Source: Streptomyces sp. HB132
GTDB taxonomy: Bacteria; Actinomycetota; Actinomycetes; Streptomycetales; Streptomycetaceae
Direction: 5' to 3'
Assembly (NCBI RefSeq): GCF_016909575.1
Contig: NZ_JAFBGA010000003.1
Location: forward strand, 62,001-126,000
DNA: 64,000 nucleotides
Shown here: positions 1-8,971 of the stretch, piece by piece
Layout of the letters: every line of letters begins with the position of its first letter
Numbering within the stretch: position 1 is the first letter of the stretch
Program-made: the position numbers and the translations under genes
Notes under the pieces: generated by a model
Databases searched by the model: none
What the model saw: only the letters and a program-made list of their open reading frames with translations
Told to the model about the DNA's origin: nothing

Positions 1-1
1 G

Positions 2-1357
2 GGAATCACCGGCGCCGCGGCACGCCTGGGGGTGCCCGTGCGGTCGTACACGGCCGCGGTGCTGGCCGAGGTCCCCGTCCCCCATCCCTCGACGGCGCCG
101 CGTACGGCTGTGGGAACCGGGTCGGTCGCCGAGGCGGCGGCCCTCATGGACGCCCGTGAACTGCTGGTTCCCAAGCGGAGGTCGGCCTCGGCGACCTGCG
201 CGGTGGCCCGCCGGTGGCCGACGGACGTCACCTCGGCATCGACGAATGGCGCCGAGCCGTCCACCATGGCTGCCATGCTGCCCCCCACGAAGCACACCGA
301 GAGCGCCGGGCCCGATCTGCGGCACCACGGCGACGCGGAAGTACGCGGCCTGGACCTGACCGACCTCGCGGTCAACGTACGGACCGGCACACCCCCCGAC
401 TGGCTGCGGCAGCGGATAGCCGCGTCGTTGGGATCGCTGGCCGCCTATCCGGACGGGCGGCCCGCACGGGCGGCGGTCGCCGGACGGCACGGGCTGCCCG
501 AGGAGCGGGTGCTGCTCACGGCGGGCGCGGCCGAGGCGTTCGTGCTGATCGCGAGGGCGCTGCCCGCACGACGGCCGGTCGTCGTGCACCCGCAGTTCAC
601 CGAGCCGGAGGCGGCCCTGCGCGCTGCGGGGCACGAGGTCGGGAGGGTTCTGCTCCGTCCCGAGGACGGCTTCCGGCTGGATCCGGCGGCAGTGCCCGAG
701 GACGCCGACCTGGTGGTGGTCGGCAACCCGACCAACCCGACGTCCGTGCTCCACCCCGCGGACGTACTGGAACGACTGGCACGGCCGGGGCGGACGCTGG
801 TGGTGGACGAGGCGTTCATGGACGCCGTTCCGGGCGAACGTGAGGCACTGTGCGCGCGCCAGGACGTTCCCGGGCTCGTCGTGCTGCGCAGCCTGACCAA
901 GACCTGGGGCCTCGCGGGTCTGCGGATCGGTTACGTGCTGTCCGATCCGGCGACGGTCGCCCTGCTCCAGGAAGCGCAGCCGCTGTGGCCGGTGTCCTCC
1001 CCCGCGCTCGCGGCGGCGGAGGCGTGCATGGAGCCGCGTGCGCTGGTCGAGGCGGCGGACGCGGCGGACCGTATCGCGGTGGACCGGACGCATCTGCTGG
1101 CCGGGCTGGCGGAGTTCAGCGAGGTACGGGTGGTGGAGCCGGCCGCCGGGCCGTTCGTGCTGTTGCGGCTGGAGCGGGCGGACGAGGTGCGCAATCTGCT
1201 GCGCTCGCGTGGATTCGCGGCACGGCGCGGGGACACGTTCCCCGGGCTGGGAGCCGAGTGGCTGCGGATCGCCGTCCGCGACCGTGTGACGACCAACCGG
1301 TTCCTGCAGGCGCTCGACCTGGCCGTGCAGGGACTGCCCCGGAGAGCCGTCGGCTGA
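2..1357 (+). CDS. cobC: Cobalamin biosynthesis protein: CbiG/CobE-like C-terminus in frame with CobC-type aminotransferase (5' partial)
   Basis: The reading frame is open from the window edge to the stop at 1355-1357. The first ~70 codons resemble the C-terminus of CbiG/CobE proteins (VGTGSVAEAAAL, LLVPKRRSASATCAVAR). After a ~40-residue linker comes a PLP-dependent class I/II aminotransferase of the CobC/CobD (threonine-phosphate decarboxylase-like) group. It begins near LRHHGDAEV and DLAVNVRTG, with the NPTNPTS motif and the likely PLP lysine in RSLTKTWGLAGLRIGY. CobC proteins supply the aminopropanol arm of B12. No stop separates the two parts, so this is either a fusion or a CobC translated from ATG 266 inside a longer upstream gene. 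The role is inferred from family motifs; the upstream gene lies outside the window. A strong hairpin follows the stop. Confidence 0.75.
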   Translation, partial: GITGAAARLGVPVRSYTAAVLAEVPVPHPSTAPRTAVGTGSVAEAAALMDARELLVPKRRSASATCAVARRWPTDVTSASTNGAEPSTMAAMLPPTKHTESAGPDLRHHGDAEVRGLDLTDLAVNVRTGTPPDWLRQRIAASLGSLAAYPDGRPARAAVAGRHGLPEERVLLTAGAAEAFVLIARALPARRPVVVHPQFTEPEAALRAAGHEVGRVLLRPEDGFRLDPAAVPEDADLVVVGNPTNPTSVLHPADVLERLARPGRTLVVDEAFMDAVPGEREALCARQDVPGLVVLRSLTKTWGLAGLRIGYVLSDPATVALLQEAQPLWPVSSPALAAAEACMEPRALVEAADAADRIAVDRTHLLAGLAEFSEVRVVEPAAGPFVLLRLERADEVRNLLRSRGFAARRGDTFPGLGAEWLRIAVRDRVTTNRFLQALDLAVQGLPRRAVG

Positions 1358-1370
1358 CGGCTCCCCGGCA

Positions 1371-1408
1371 CGGGGCGCGGTGTCCCGCCGTGCGGACACC
1401 GCGCCCCG
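1371..1408. terminator. Bidirectional terminator between cobC and the LAETG protein
   Basis: A perfect 15-bp GC-rich inverted repeat (1371-1385 with 1394-1408, 8-nt loop) sits between two convergent genes. There is no T-tract, which is usual for Streptomyces hairpin terminators. Confidence 0.75.
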
Positions 1409-1417
1409 GGGACGCGG

Positions 1418-2464
1418 TCAGTCCTGGGCGCGCCTGCGGGCGATCACCGTGGCACCGGCGCCGACCGCGAGCAGGACCGCCGCGGCGCCCGCGATGTACG
1501 GGGTCGCGGAGCTGGATCCGGTCTCGGCGAGGTCACCTGCGCCGGAGGCCGGGGCGGGGTCCGTCCCGGCCCGGGGCTTCACGTCGGCGGGCTCCTCCTT
1601 GCCGCCGGCGCCTCCGTCACCGGAACCGTTGCCGCCGGAGCCGTCGTCTCCGCCCGTCGATCCGCCGTTGCCGGAGGAACCGGCGTTCTGCGAGCCACCG
1701 TTGAAACCTCCGTCGTCCGGTCCGCCATCGTCCGGACCGCCGCCACGGGGCGTCTCGCACGTCGCTCCGGCCAGCGTGACCTCGCCCTCCACCTCGGCGA
1801 CGTTCAGCTTCAGCGGGTTCACGGACACCCTCAGCCGCAGCGCAGTGGCAGCGGCGCTCCGCGTGGTCGTCACGGTCTCCGACAGGTCGAGCGTCACGTC
1901 GCCCACTCCCGGCACCTCGACCTCCGTCGTGCCGCCCGAGGTGAGCCGGATCCTCTTGCCCAGCACCGTCACGTGCCCCAGCACGTTCGACTCGGCGACC
2001 GGCTTGCGCCCGACCTCGCACGCCGCCTCGGCAGTGACCTCCTGCACCTCGATCAGCGAGAGCAGCGGCAGCCCCGGCACGTGCACCCGCGCCTCGGCGA
2101 GACGCGTGTAACCCTTCGCCCCGTGCTCGTCGACCGTGGCCTTCGCCTTGGCCACCTCGGCCTTCAGCACACGGATGGGACGCCCCTTCTCGGCGCCGTC
2201 GAGCTCGACGGCGAGTGCGGTCCTCTCCGCGCTCGCGGGCGCGTGCACCTCGTTGAGCGTGGCCCGGAGCGGCACCTGGACCGACTTGTCCAGGAGCGAG
2301 ACGTCGAGCCCGGCGCGGAGCACGACCGCGCTCGCCTTTCCGTGGCCCCCGGCCAAAGTGGCCGGGTTCGTCGCGGGTGCTGCCTGCGCGGGGACGGCGA
2401 GGAGCAGGGCGACGGGTGCGGCGGCGAGCGCCAGGGCGGCCGGGCGGAAGGTGTTGCTGTTCAA
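1418..2464 (-). CDS. SCO1860-family LAETG-anchored secreted protein
   Basis: A secreted, probably sortase-anchored protein of about 348 residues from the TTG at 2464. It has a hydrophobic signal segment ending at AVPAQA, a ~230-residue body of unknown fold, and a Gly/Asp/Asn/Ser-rich low-complexity stretch (repeated GGPDD and GGDDGSGG-type units). The C-terminus is a classic cell-wall sorting signal: LAETG, a hydrophobic helix (AGAAAVLLAVGAGATV) and a positive tail RRRAQD. LAETG is the class E sortase signal known from Streptomyces; no sortase gene lies nearby. The TTG start is preferred because the protein then opens directly with a signal peptide and a GGGGG run lies about 10 nt upstream; an ATG at 2584 would add an implausible Arg-rich leader. 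The function in the wall is unknown. Confidence 0.8.
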   Translation of the reverse strand: MNSNTFRPAALALAAAPVALLLAVPAQAAPATNPATLAGGHGKASAVVLRAGLDVSLLDKSVQVPLRATLNEVHAPASAERTALAVELDGAEKGRPIRVLKAEVAKAKATVDEHGAKGYTRLAEARVHVPGLPLLSLIEVQEVTAEAACEVGRKPVAESNVLGHVTVLGKRIRLTSGGTTEVEVPGVGDVTLDLSETVTTTRSAAATALRLRVSVNPLKLNVAEVEGEVTLAGATCETPRGGGPDDGGPDDGGFNGGSQNAGSSGNGGSTGGDDGSGGNGSGDGGAGGKEEPADVKPRAGTDPAPASGAGDLAETGSSSATPYIAGAAAVLLAVGAGATVIARRRAQD

Positions 2465-2787
2465 GACGGTGGAACCCCCACATGAGACATGGAGCCACCG
2501 GCGCCCGTCCGATGGGGGACATCGCGGGCACCGGCGGCCTCGACTCCGTGAATTTTTACGCACAGAGAGTGAACCGGCAGACACCTAAAGCGAGTTCACT
2601 CCAAAGAGGGGTTTCCGCGTGCACATTCGAATCCAACGGCACAGGAGTTCCTCGGTTTCACCCGTTTCACTGCGCACGGGACGCACGCACCGGTCGTCGT
2701 GAGCGACGCGCGGAAGTGGTTCAACGAGAGGCGGGGCCCGGGGTCACCGCCGGTCAACACGGCGCCCGTTCCGAGGTCAACCGGTGA
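2465..2787. other. Intergenic region, probable promoter of the LAETG gene
   Basis: There is no convincing gene in this 323-bp gap. An A/T-rich patch (2550-2560) lies upstream of the minus-strand LAETG gene and may hold its promoter. An inverted repeat AGTGAAC (2568-2574) / GTTCACT (2594-2600) with a 19-nt spacer could be a protein site. No known motif was recognised. Confidence 0.35.
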
Positions 2788-3882
2788 TCAGCCCATCACC
2801 CGCCCGTTGAGCACCACCCTCCGCGGGGACGCCAGCACCCGTACGTCGGCCCTCGGATCCTCGTCGTAGATCACCAGGTCCGCCGGGGCCCCTTCCTCGA
2901 GCACCGGCCTGCCGAGCCACCGCCGCGCGCCCCAGGCCGTCGCGGAGAGTGCGTCGAGGGCCGGGATGCCGGCCTTCACCAGTTCGGCGACCTCCTCCGC
3001 GATGAGCCCGTGGGCCAGGGAACCGCCCGCGTCCGTGCCGGTGAAGACCGGGATCCCCGCTTCGTACGCCGCGCGCACGGTGTCGTAGCGGCTCGCGTGG
3101 AGGCGCCGCATATGGGCGGACCAACGGGGGTACCTCGTCTCACCGCCTGCCGCGAGGTCGGGGAAGGTGGCGATGTTGACCAGGGTCGGGACGATCGCCA
3201 CGCCACGCTCGGCGAAGAGCGGAACGGTGTCCTCGGTCAGCCCCGTCGCGTGCTCGATGCAGTCGATCCCGGCCTCCACCAGGTCCCGCAGCGCGTCCTC
3301 GGCGAAGCAGTGGGCGGTGACCCGGGCGCCGAGCCGGTGCGCCTCGGCGATCGCGGCCTCCACCTCGCCGCGGGGCCAGCAGGCGGACAGGTCCCCGGCG
3401 TCGCGGTCGATCCAGTCGCCGACCAGCTTCACCCAGCCGTCGCCGCGCCGCGCCTCCTGGGCCACGTAGGCGACGAGGTCACCGGGCTCGATCTCATGGG
3501 CGAAGTTGCGGATGTAGCGACGGGTCCTGGCGATGTGCCGCCCCGCCCTGATGATCTTCGGGAGATCCTCGCGTGCGTCCACCCACCTCGTGTCGGAGGG
3601 CGATCCGGCGTCCCGGATGAGCAGCGTGCCGGCCTCCCGGTCGGCGAGGGCCTGCTTCTCGCTGGTCGCCGCGTCGACGGGACCCTGGTGGCCGAGTCCG
3701 ACGTGGCAGTGCGCGTCCACGAGGCCGGGCAGCGCCCATCCGGTGAGCGTCACGACGTCGCCCGGCGGCCTCTCGTACGTGATCCGGCCTCCGACCGCCC
3801 AGAGCTCCTCCCTGACCTCGTCGGGCCCTACGAGCACCCGCCCCTTGACCCGCAGCACCGGCGCCGCCTCGTGATCACTCAT
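2788..3882 (-). CDS. Amidohydrolase family protein
   Basis: A 364-residue cytoplasmic metal-dependent hydrolase of the amidohydrolase superfamily (imidazolonepropionase/prolidase-like TIM barrel). Metal ligands are visible in order: HxH at 58-60 (VDAHCHVG), a lysine in WVKLVGDW (about K152) that may be carbamylated, His191 (TAHCF), His211 (IEHATG) and Asp284 (FTGTDAGG). The N- and C-terminal strands (VLRVKGRVLVG, DLVIYDEDP, VVLNGRVMG) form the usual composite beta-sandwich. ATG 3882 has a good GGAGG ribosome binding site 7 nt upstream. The substrate cannot be read from the sequence. It is transcribed alone. Confidence 0.85.
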   Translation of the reverse strand: MSDHEAAPVLRVKGRVLVGPDEVREELWAVGGRITYERPPGDVVTLTGWALPGLVDAHCHVGLGHQGPVDAATSEKQALADREAGTLLIRDAGSPSDTRWVDAREDLPKIIRAGRHIARTRRYIRNFAHEIEPGDLVAYVAQEARRGDGWVKLVGDWIDRDAGDLSACWPRGEVEAAIAEAHRLGARVTAHCFAEDALRDLVEAGIDCIEHATGLTEDTVPLFAERGVAIVPTLVNIATFPDLAAGGETRYPRWSAHMRRLHASRYDTVRAAYEAGIPVFTGTDAGGSLAHGLIAEEVAELVKAGIPALDALSATAWGARRWLGRPVLEEGAPADLVIYDEDPRADVRVLASPRRVVLNGRVMG

Positions 3883-4271
3883 CGGTTTCCTCCGTGGATA
3901 CTCCGTCGTTCATGGCGGCGTGGGGGTGCCTCCCGCTCGCAGGGGAGAGACGGTCGCCTGCCGGGCAGGGCTGCGGCACGACGCACGACGGTGACGGGGA
4001 CGCGACGGACAGGCTTCCGGCCGCCGGGCCGGCGGTGTCTGTCTGTGGAGCTGGTGTCGGACGTCAACGGAGCACTCCGGGATGGCGGTCGGCGACGAAC
4101 CAGGAGAACCCGCGGCGCGAACCGCGGGCTCCCCCGTTGCTCGCGAGGGGGAGGAAGTCAAGGACAGCACTGTACGAGGCGCCCGGGCGGTCCACCCGGG
4201 CGGCAGGGGGCGCTGGGTACCCTCGACGCATGCGCTGACCGCGCACCGGCCGACCCGAAGAGAGCACCACC
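3883..4271. other. Intergenic region without a recognised gene
   Basis: This 389-bp gap separates divergently oriented genes. Several open frames cross it, but none has a recognisable domain, a good ribosome site or a credible composition. A small hairpin (CCCGCGG 4109-4115 / CCGCGGG 4122-4128) and a G-rich stretch are the only visible structure. Promoters for both flanking genes are expected here but none is clear. Confidence 0.4.
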
Positions 4272-5378
4272 GTGACGCACCCGTTCCTCGACCTCGCCCC
4301 ACTCACCGCCGACCGTTTCGCGGCGATCGAGCGGCGGGTGGCCTCCCTCCTCGCCACCGGGCAGGACGTCGTCATCATGCAGGGCGAGGCGCTGCTGCCC
4401 CTCGAAGGCTGCATCCGGGGCGGTGCCCGGCCCGGTTCGACCGCGCTGAACATCGTCACCGGACCGTACGGCCAGACCTTCGGCAACTGGCTGCGTGACT
4501 GCGGCGCCGAGGTCGTCGACCTCGCGGTGCCGTTCCACTCGGCGGTCACCGCCGAGCAGGTCGAACAGGCGCTGGCCGGGCACCCCGAGATCGACTTCGT
4601 GTCACTCGTGCACGCCGAGGCGGCGACGGGGAACACCAATCCGGTCGCGGAGATCGGCAAGGTGGTCCGGGCGCACGGCGCGCTGTTCATGGTGGACGCC
4701 GTCGCGTCGGTGGGTGCTGAGCCGCTGCTGGTGGACGCCTGGGGCGTGGACCTGTGCGTCATCGGCGCACAGAAGGCCATGGGCGGCCCGGCCGGGGTGT
4801 CCGCGGTGTCGGTGAGTCCGCGGGCGTGGGAGCGGATGGCAGCCAACCCGCGGGCCCCGCGTCAGTCGTACCTCTCCCTGCTGGACTGGAAGGCCCGCTG
4901 GATCGACGGGGGCCGCAGGGCACTGCCGCACGCTCCCGCCCAGCTGGAGATGCTGGCACTCGAGGCGTGTCTGGAGCGGATCGGGACGGACGGCCTGGAC
5001 ACCGTCATGGCGCGGCACGCGTCGGCGGCCGCGGCGACCAGGGCGGGCGCGACAGCACTCGGCGGCGGCCTCGAGCCGTACGTCCTCGACGCGAAGGACG
5101 CGGCGCCGGTCGCCACGACCCTGCGCACCCCGGCGGGTGTCGACGCGGCGGAACTGGTGGCCGACGCGCTGACGGCCGATCCGTCGCTGCCGCTGATCGC
5201 GGGAGGCGGGGCGCTGTCCAAGGAGATGATCCGGGTCAACCACTACGGCGCGGACGCGACGCGGGACGCCGTGCTGTCCTCGCTGGAAGCCCTCGGTGCC
5301 GCGCTGGCCCGCGCGGGCGGGAGCACCGATGTGGACGCTGCCCGCGACGCCGTCGCGGAAACCTGGCCGAGCAGCTGA
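4272..5378 (+). CDS. Class V PLP-dependent aminotransferase (serine/alanine-glyoxylate aminotransferase-like)
   Basis: A 368-residue fold-type I PLP enzyme of the class V group, which includes alanine-glyoxylate, serine-glyoxylate and ureidoglycine-glyoxylate aminotransferases. Visible features are QGEALLPLEG near the N-terminus, a phosphate-binding stretch IVTGPYGQTFGNW (61-73), the Asp that contacts the pyridine nitrogen in FMVDAVASVG (about D142), and the Schiff-base lysine in IGAQKAMGGPAG (K168). The GTG start at 4272 has GAGAG 7 nt upstream. The gene stands alone and ends in a perfect hairpin. The exact amino donor cannot be predicted; no purine or glyoxylate genes are adjacent. Confidence 0.8.
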   Translation: MTHPFLDLAPLTADRFAAIERRVASLLATGQDVVIMQGEALLPLEGCIRGGARPGSTALNIVTGPYGQTFGNWLRDCGAEVVDLAVPFHSAVTAEQVEQALAGHPEIDFVSLVHAEAATGNTNPVAEIGKVVRAHGALFMVDAVASVGAEPLLVDAWGVDLCVIGAQKAMGGPAGVSAVSVSPRAWERMAANPRAPRQSYLSLLDWKARWIDGGRRALPHAPAQLEMLALEACLERIGTDGLDTVMARHASAAAATRAGATALGGGLEPYVLDAKDAAPVATTLRTPAGVDAAELVADALTADPSLPLIAGGGALSKEMIRVNHYGADATRDAVLSSLEALGAALARAGGSTDVDAARDAVAETWPSS

Positions 5379-5715
5379 ATTCATTTCTGCATCACCCCGG
5401 CCGGTTTAATCGGCGCGAAAAGGGGAGCTACTTTATCGAAAGTAGCTCCCCGCATTCTTCTTCCCCGGTTCTCCGACCCTAAACGCGGCAGTCCCTGTCG
5501 AGCGGATCCACACAATCCGAACAGGCGTCACGAGAGTTACAAGGATGTGACTGAACCCACATCGCGTCCGTTATGCCACATAAATCCTGGACAAATGCAC
5601 TGAATTCACCGCCCGGTCACGGCGAGCCCGCGCCCGCGTGATAACACAGCACACCCTCTCACCCAACCCCTCGCGACGATGCAATTTTGATTTTTGCTGG
5701 GTAAATTCAATTCGC
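5379..5715. other. Terminator plus ectABCD promoter/leader region
   Basis: This region has no gene. The first 75 bp hold the terminator of the aminotransferase gene. The remaining ~250 bp must contain the ectABCD promoter(s). It is unusually A/T-rich for this genome, most of all in the last 40 bp before ectA, where runs of T and A occur and no clear Shine-Dalgarno sequence is visible. Confidence 0.5.
5422..5451 (+). terminator. Intrinsic terminator downstream of the class V aminotransferase
   Basis: A perfect 13-bp stem (5422-5434 with 5439-5451) with a 4-nt loop ATCG, followed by a T/C-rich stretch. It separates the aminotransferase gene from the ectoine operon. Confidence 0.85.
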
Positions 5716-6240
5716 ATGACCGCCGCACCAGCAGATTTTGCACGTGCCCGAAGCGAATTCCTGAGAATCGACACCCCGCGAGTGGAGGACGGAGCCGCGA
5801 TCTGGCGCATCGCCCGCGACTCCGAGGTCCTGGACCTCAACTCCTCGTACAGCTACCTCCTGTGGTGCCGTGACTTCGCGGCGACCTCTGTGGTCGCCCG
5901 CGACGAGAACGGCGCGCCCATCGCCTTCGTGACCGGGTACATCCGCCCCGACCGGCCCGAGACGCTCGTCGTCTGGCAGGTGGCTGTCGACAAGGCCCAC
6001 CGGGGCAAGGGACTGGCGGCCACGCTGCTGGACGCCCTGACCACCCGGGTCGCCTCCGAGCAGGGTCTGGCCTCGGTCGAGACGACCATCACTCCGGACA
6101 ACACCGCTTCCGACCGGCTGTTCACCTCATTCGCCCAGCGCCACGACGTGCCGCTGGAGCAGGAGGTGCTCTTCGACGGTGCCCTGTTCCCCGAGGGAAC
6201 GCACCTGCCGGAAGTGCTGTACCGCATCGGTCCGTTCTAG
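5716..6240 (+). CDS. ectA: L-2,4-diaminobutyrate N-acetyltransferase
   Basis: EctA acetylates L-2,4-diaminobutyrate with acetyl-CoA, the second step of ectoine synthesis from aspartate semialdehyde. It is 174 residues and a GNAT-fold protein. The acetyl-CoA loop is in VDKAHRGKGLAATLL (about 97-111), and NSSYSYLLWCRDF is typical of EctA. ATG 5716 matches the usual length; the longer upstream frame adds an unrelated basic leader. It is the first gene of ectABCD, with ectB starting 97 bp downstream. The leader is A/T-rich and lacks an obvious ribosome site. Ectoine genes are generally induced by salt and, in streptomycetes, also by heat. Confidence 0.95.
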   Translation: MTAAPADFARARSEFLRIDTPRVEDGAAIWRIARDSEVLDLNSSYSYLLWCRDFAATSVVARDENGAPIAFVTGYIRPDRPETLVVWQVAVDKAHRGKGLAATLLDALTTRVASEQGLASVETTITPDNTASDRLFTSFAQRHDVPLEQEVLFDGALFPEGTHLPEVLYRIGPF

Positions 6241-6337
6241 GGCCTCCGACGCCCCCTCCGCGCCCCGCCCGGGCGCGGATCCCCTGGGCACGCCTGACCC
6301 GCCGCCCGTCACACCCCCCTCGAGCAGGAGATTCGCT

Positions 6338-7600
6338 GTGACCATCACCCCGCCCGCCCTGAGTGTCTTCGAGAGTCTTGAGTCGGAAGTACGCAGCTAC
6401 TGCCGCAGCTGGCCCGCGGTGTTCGACCGTGCGCAGGGCGCCCGGCTCACGGACGAGGACGGCCACTCGTACCTGGACTTCTTCGCCGGTGCCGGGTCGC
6501 TGAACTACGGCCACAACAACCCGGTGCTGAAACGCGCGCTGATCGACTACATCGAGCGCGACGGCATCACCCACGGCCTGGACATGGCCACGACGGCCAA
6601 GCGGGCCTTCCTGGAGACGTTCGAGAACGTCATCCTGCGTCCCCGTGACCTGCCGTACAAGGTGATGTTCCCCGGCCCGACGGGCACCAACGCCGTCGAG
6701 TCGGCGCTGAAGCTCGCCCGCAAGGTCAAGGGCCGCGAGTCCGTCGTCTCGTTCACGAACGCCTTCCACGGCATGTCGCTGGGATCGCTCGCGGTGACCG
6801 GCAACGCGTTCAAGCGTGCGGGTGCCGGGATCCCGCTGGTGCACGGCACCCCGATGCCGTTCGACAACTACTTCGACGGCCAGGTCCCCGACTTCCTGTG
6901 GTTCGAGCGGCTCCTGGAGGACCAGGGTTCCGGGCTGAACAAGCCGGCCGCGGTGATCGTGGAGACCGTGCAGGGTGAGGGCGGCATCAACGTCGCCCGC
7001 GCCGAGTGGCTCCGCGCGCTGCAGGAGCTGTGCCACCGCCAGGACATGCTCCTGATCGTCGACGACATCCAGATGGGCTGCGGCCGCACCGGCGGCTTCT
7101 TCTCCTTCGAGGAGGCCGGCATCGTCCCGGACATCGTCACGCTGTCGAAGTCGATCAGCGGTTACGGCCTGCCGATGTCGCTGTGCCTGTTCAAGGGCGA
7201 GCTGGACGTGTGGGAGCCGGGCGAGCACAACGGCACCTTCCGCGGCAACAACCCGGCCTTCGTCACCGCCGCCGCCACGCTCGACGCCTACTGGGCCGAC
7301 GGCCAGATGGAGAAGCAGACCCTGGCCCGCGGCGAGCAGGTCGAGCAGACGCTCCTGGCGATCTGCGGCGAGGACGAGACCGCGCAGTTCCGTGGCCGAG
7401 GCCTCGTCTGGGGCCTGGAGTTCACCGACCCCGAGCGCGCGTCCGCCGTCTGTGCCCGCGCCTTCGAGCTGGGTCTGCTCCTGGAGACCTCCGGCCCGCA
7501 GTCCGAGGTCGTGAAGCTGCTCCCGCCGCTGACCATCACCCCCGAAGAGCTGGACGAGGGCCTGCGCACGCTGGCCCGGTCCGTCCGCGAGACCGCCTGA
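6338..7600 (+). CDS. ectB: Diaminobutyrate--2-oxoglutarate transaminase
   Basis: EctB makes L-2,4-diaminobutyrate from aspartate-beta-semialdehyde using glutamate, the first committed step to ectoine. It is a 420-residue class III PLP aminotransferase: [16 protein letters not shown] (cofactor phosphate contact), [12 protein letters not shown] (pyridine-N aspartate) and the PLP lysine in [15 protein letters not shown] (about K271). The GTG at 6338 is preceded by CAGGAG 8 nt upstream and gives the family length. It is the second gene of ectABCD. Confidence 0.95.
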   Translation: MTITPPALSVFESLESEVRSYCRSWPAVFDRAQGARLTDEDGHSYLDFFAGAGSLNYGHNNPVLKRALIDYIERDGITHGLDMATTAKRAFLETFENVILRPRDLPYKVMFPGPTGTNAVESALKLARKVKGRESVVSFTNAFHGMSLGSLAVTGNAFKRAGAGIPLVHGTPMPFDNYFDGQVPDFLWFERLLEDQGSGLNKPAAVIVETVQGEGGINVARAEWLRALQELCHRQDMLLIVDDIQMGCGRTGGFFSFEEAGIVPDIVTLSKSISGYGLPMSLCLFKGELDVWEPGEHNGTFRGNNPAFVTAAATLDAYWADGQMEKQTLARGEQVEQTLLAICGEDETAQFRGRGLVWGLEFTDPERASAVCARAFELGLLLETSGPQSEVVKLLPPLTITPEELDEGLRTLARSVRETA

Positions 7601-7662
7601 GCGGGGCACACCCCCGCGCAGGCACCGATGAGCAGGACAGTAGAGAAAGGCACCATCGCACC

Positions 7663-8061
7663 GTGATCGTCCGATCTTTCAGTGACATCGAGAACACCGA
7701 CCGGCACATCAAGTCCGCTTCAGGTACCTGGGAGAGCAAGCGCATCGTGCTCGCCAAGGAGAAGGTGGGCTTCTCGCTCCACGAGACCGTGCTCTACGCG
7801 GGCACGGAGACGTCGATGTGGTACGCGAACCACATCGAGGCCGTTCTGTGCACCGAGGGCGAGGCCGAGCTCACCAACGACGAGACCGGCGAGAAGCACT
7901 GGATCTCCCCCGGCACGATGTACCTGCTGAACGGGCACGAGCACCACACCCTGCGGCCCAAGACCGACTTCCGCTGCGTGTGCGTCTTCAATCCCCCCGT
8001 CACCGGACGGGAGGACCATGACGAGAACGGTGTATACCCACTGCTGACAGAGGAGGGCTGA
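7663..8061 (+). CDS. ectC: Ectoine synthase
   Basis: EctC closes N-gamma-acetyl-diaminobutyrate into the tetrahydropyrimidine ring of ectoine. The 132-residue protein is a cupin: [14 protein letters not shown] at the N-terminus, [18 protein letters not shown] in the first cupin motif, [15 protein letters not shown] in the second, and [15 protein letters not shown] at the C-terminal end, all typical of EctC. The GTG at 7663 gives the standard length and N-terminus; GAGAAAGG lies upstream. ectD follows after 3 nt, so the two are probably translationally coupled. Confidence 0.96.
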   Translation: MIVRSFSDIENTDRHIKSASGTWESKRIVLAKEKVGFSLHETVLYAGTETSMWYANHIEAVLCTEGEAELTNDETGEKHWISPGTMYLLNGHEHHTLRPKTDFRCVCVFNPPVTGREDHDENGVYPLLTEEG

Positions 8062-8064
8062 ACC

Positions 8065-8958
8065 ATGACCACCGATGTACGCGCCGACCTGTACCCCTCG
8101 CGCGGCGCCGCCGAGATGACCACTCCCCGCCAGGACCCGGTCATCTGGTCCGCGCCGGGCGCGCCGGGCCCGGTCACCGCGAAGGACCTCCAGGGCTTCG
8201 AGGAGAACGGCTTCCTCACCGTCGACCAGCTCATCGCCCCCGACGAGGTGGCCGTCTACCGGGCCGAGCTGGACCGGCTGGTCGCCGACCCGCGGGTGCG
8301 TGCCGACGAACGCTCGGTCATCGAGCCGAAGTCGCAAAGCGTGCGCTCCGTCTTCGAGGTCCACAAGCTCAGCGAGATCTTCGCCGGGCTGGTCAGCGAC
8401 GAGCGGGTGGTGGGCCGGGCCCGCCAGATCCTCGGCTCCGACGTGTACGTCCACCAGTCACGGATCAACGTCAAGCCCGGCTTCGGGGCCTCGGGCTTCT
8501 ACTGGCACTCCGACTTCGAGACCTGGCACGCCGAGGACGGTCTGCCCAACATGCGGACCGTGTCCGTCTCGATCGCGCTGACCGAGAACTTCGACACCAA
8601 CGGCGGGCTGATGATCATGCCCGGCTCCCACAAGTCGTTCGTCGGCTGCGCGGGTGAGACGCCGAAGGACAACTACAAGAAGTCCCTGCAGATGCAGGAC
8701 GCCGGGATCCCCTCCGACGAGGTCCTGACACAGCTGGCCGACCGGCACGGCATCAAGCTCTTCACGGGCAGCGCCGGTTCGGCGACCTGGTTCGACTGCA
8801 ACGCCATGCACGGCTCCGGGGACAACATCACCCCCTACGCGCGCAGCAACGTCTTCATCGTGTTCAACAGCGTCGACAACACCGCACAGGAGCCCTTCTC
8901 GGCTCCGATCCGCCGCCCCGAATTCATCGGGGCACGCGACTTCACACCGGTGAAGTAG
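8065..8958 (+). CDS. ectD: Ectoine hydroxylase
   Basis: EctD converts ectoine to 5-hydroxyectoine with Fe(II), O2 and 2-oxoglutarate. The 297-residue protein is a PhyH-family dioxygenase with the iron triad His148-x-Asp150 (FYWHSDFETWHAEDG, the EctD signature) and His249 (FDCNAMHGSGDN). The conserved 2-oxoglutarate-binding arginine follows at about 260 (PYARSN). ATG 8065 starts 3 nt after the ectC stop. It is the last gene of the operon and ends at a strong hairpin. The set implies that the strain can make both ectoine and hydroxyectoine. Confidence 0.96.
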   Translation: MTTDVRADLYPSRGAAEMTTPRQDPVIWSAPGAPGPVTAKDLQGFEENGFLTVDQLIAPDEVAVYRAELDRLVADPRVRADERSVIEPKSQSVRSVFEVHKLSEIFAGLVSDERVVGRARQILGSDVYVHQSRINVKPGFGASGFYWHSDFETWHAEDGLPNMRTVSVSIALTENFDTNGGLMIMPGSHKSFVGCAGETPKDNYKKSLQMQDAGIPSDEVLTQLADRHGIKLFTGSAGSATWFDCNAMHGSGDNITPYARSNVFIVFNSVDNTAQEPFSAPIRRPEFIGARDFTPVK

Positions 8959-8971
8959 GCGCTTACGACGG

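Noticed and set aside
1..260. Cobalamin riboswitch near the B12 gene
   Set aside because: The visible sequence is coding (CbiG-like) and no B12-box was recognised; the region upstream is outside the window.
3879..4302. Several overlapping frames of 60-140 codons in the gap before the class V aminotransferase
   Set aside because: None has a ribosome site, a known motif or a balanced composition; all are Arg/Pro-rich.
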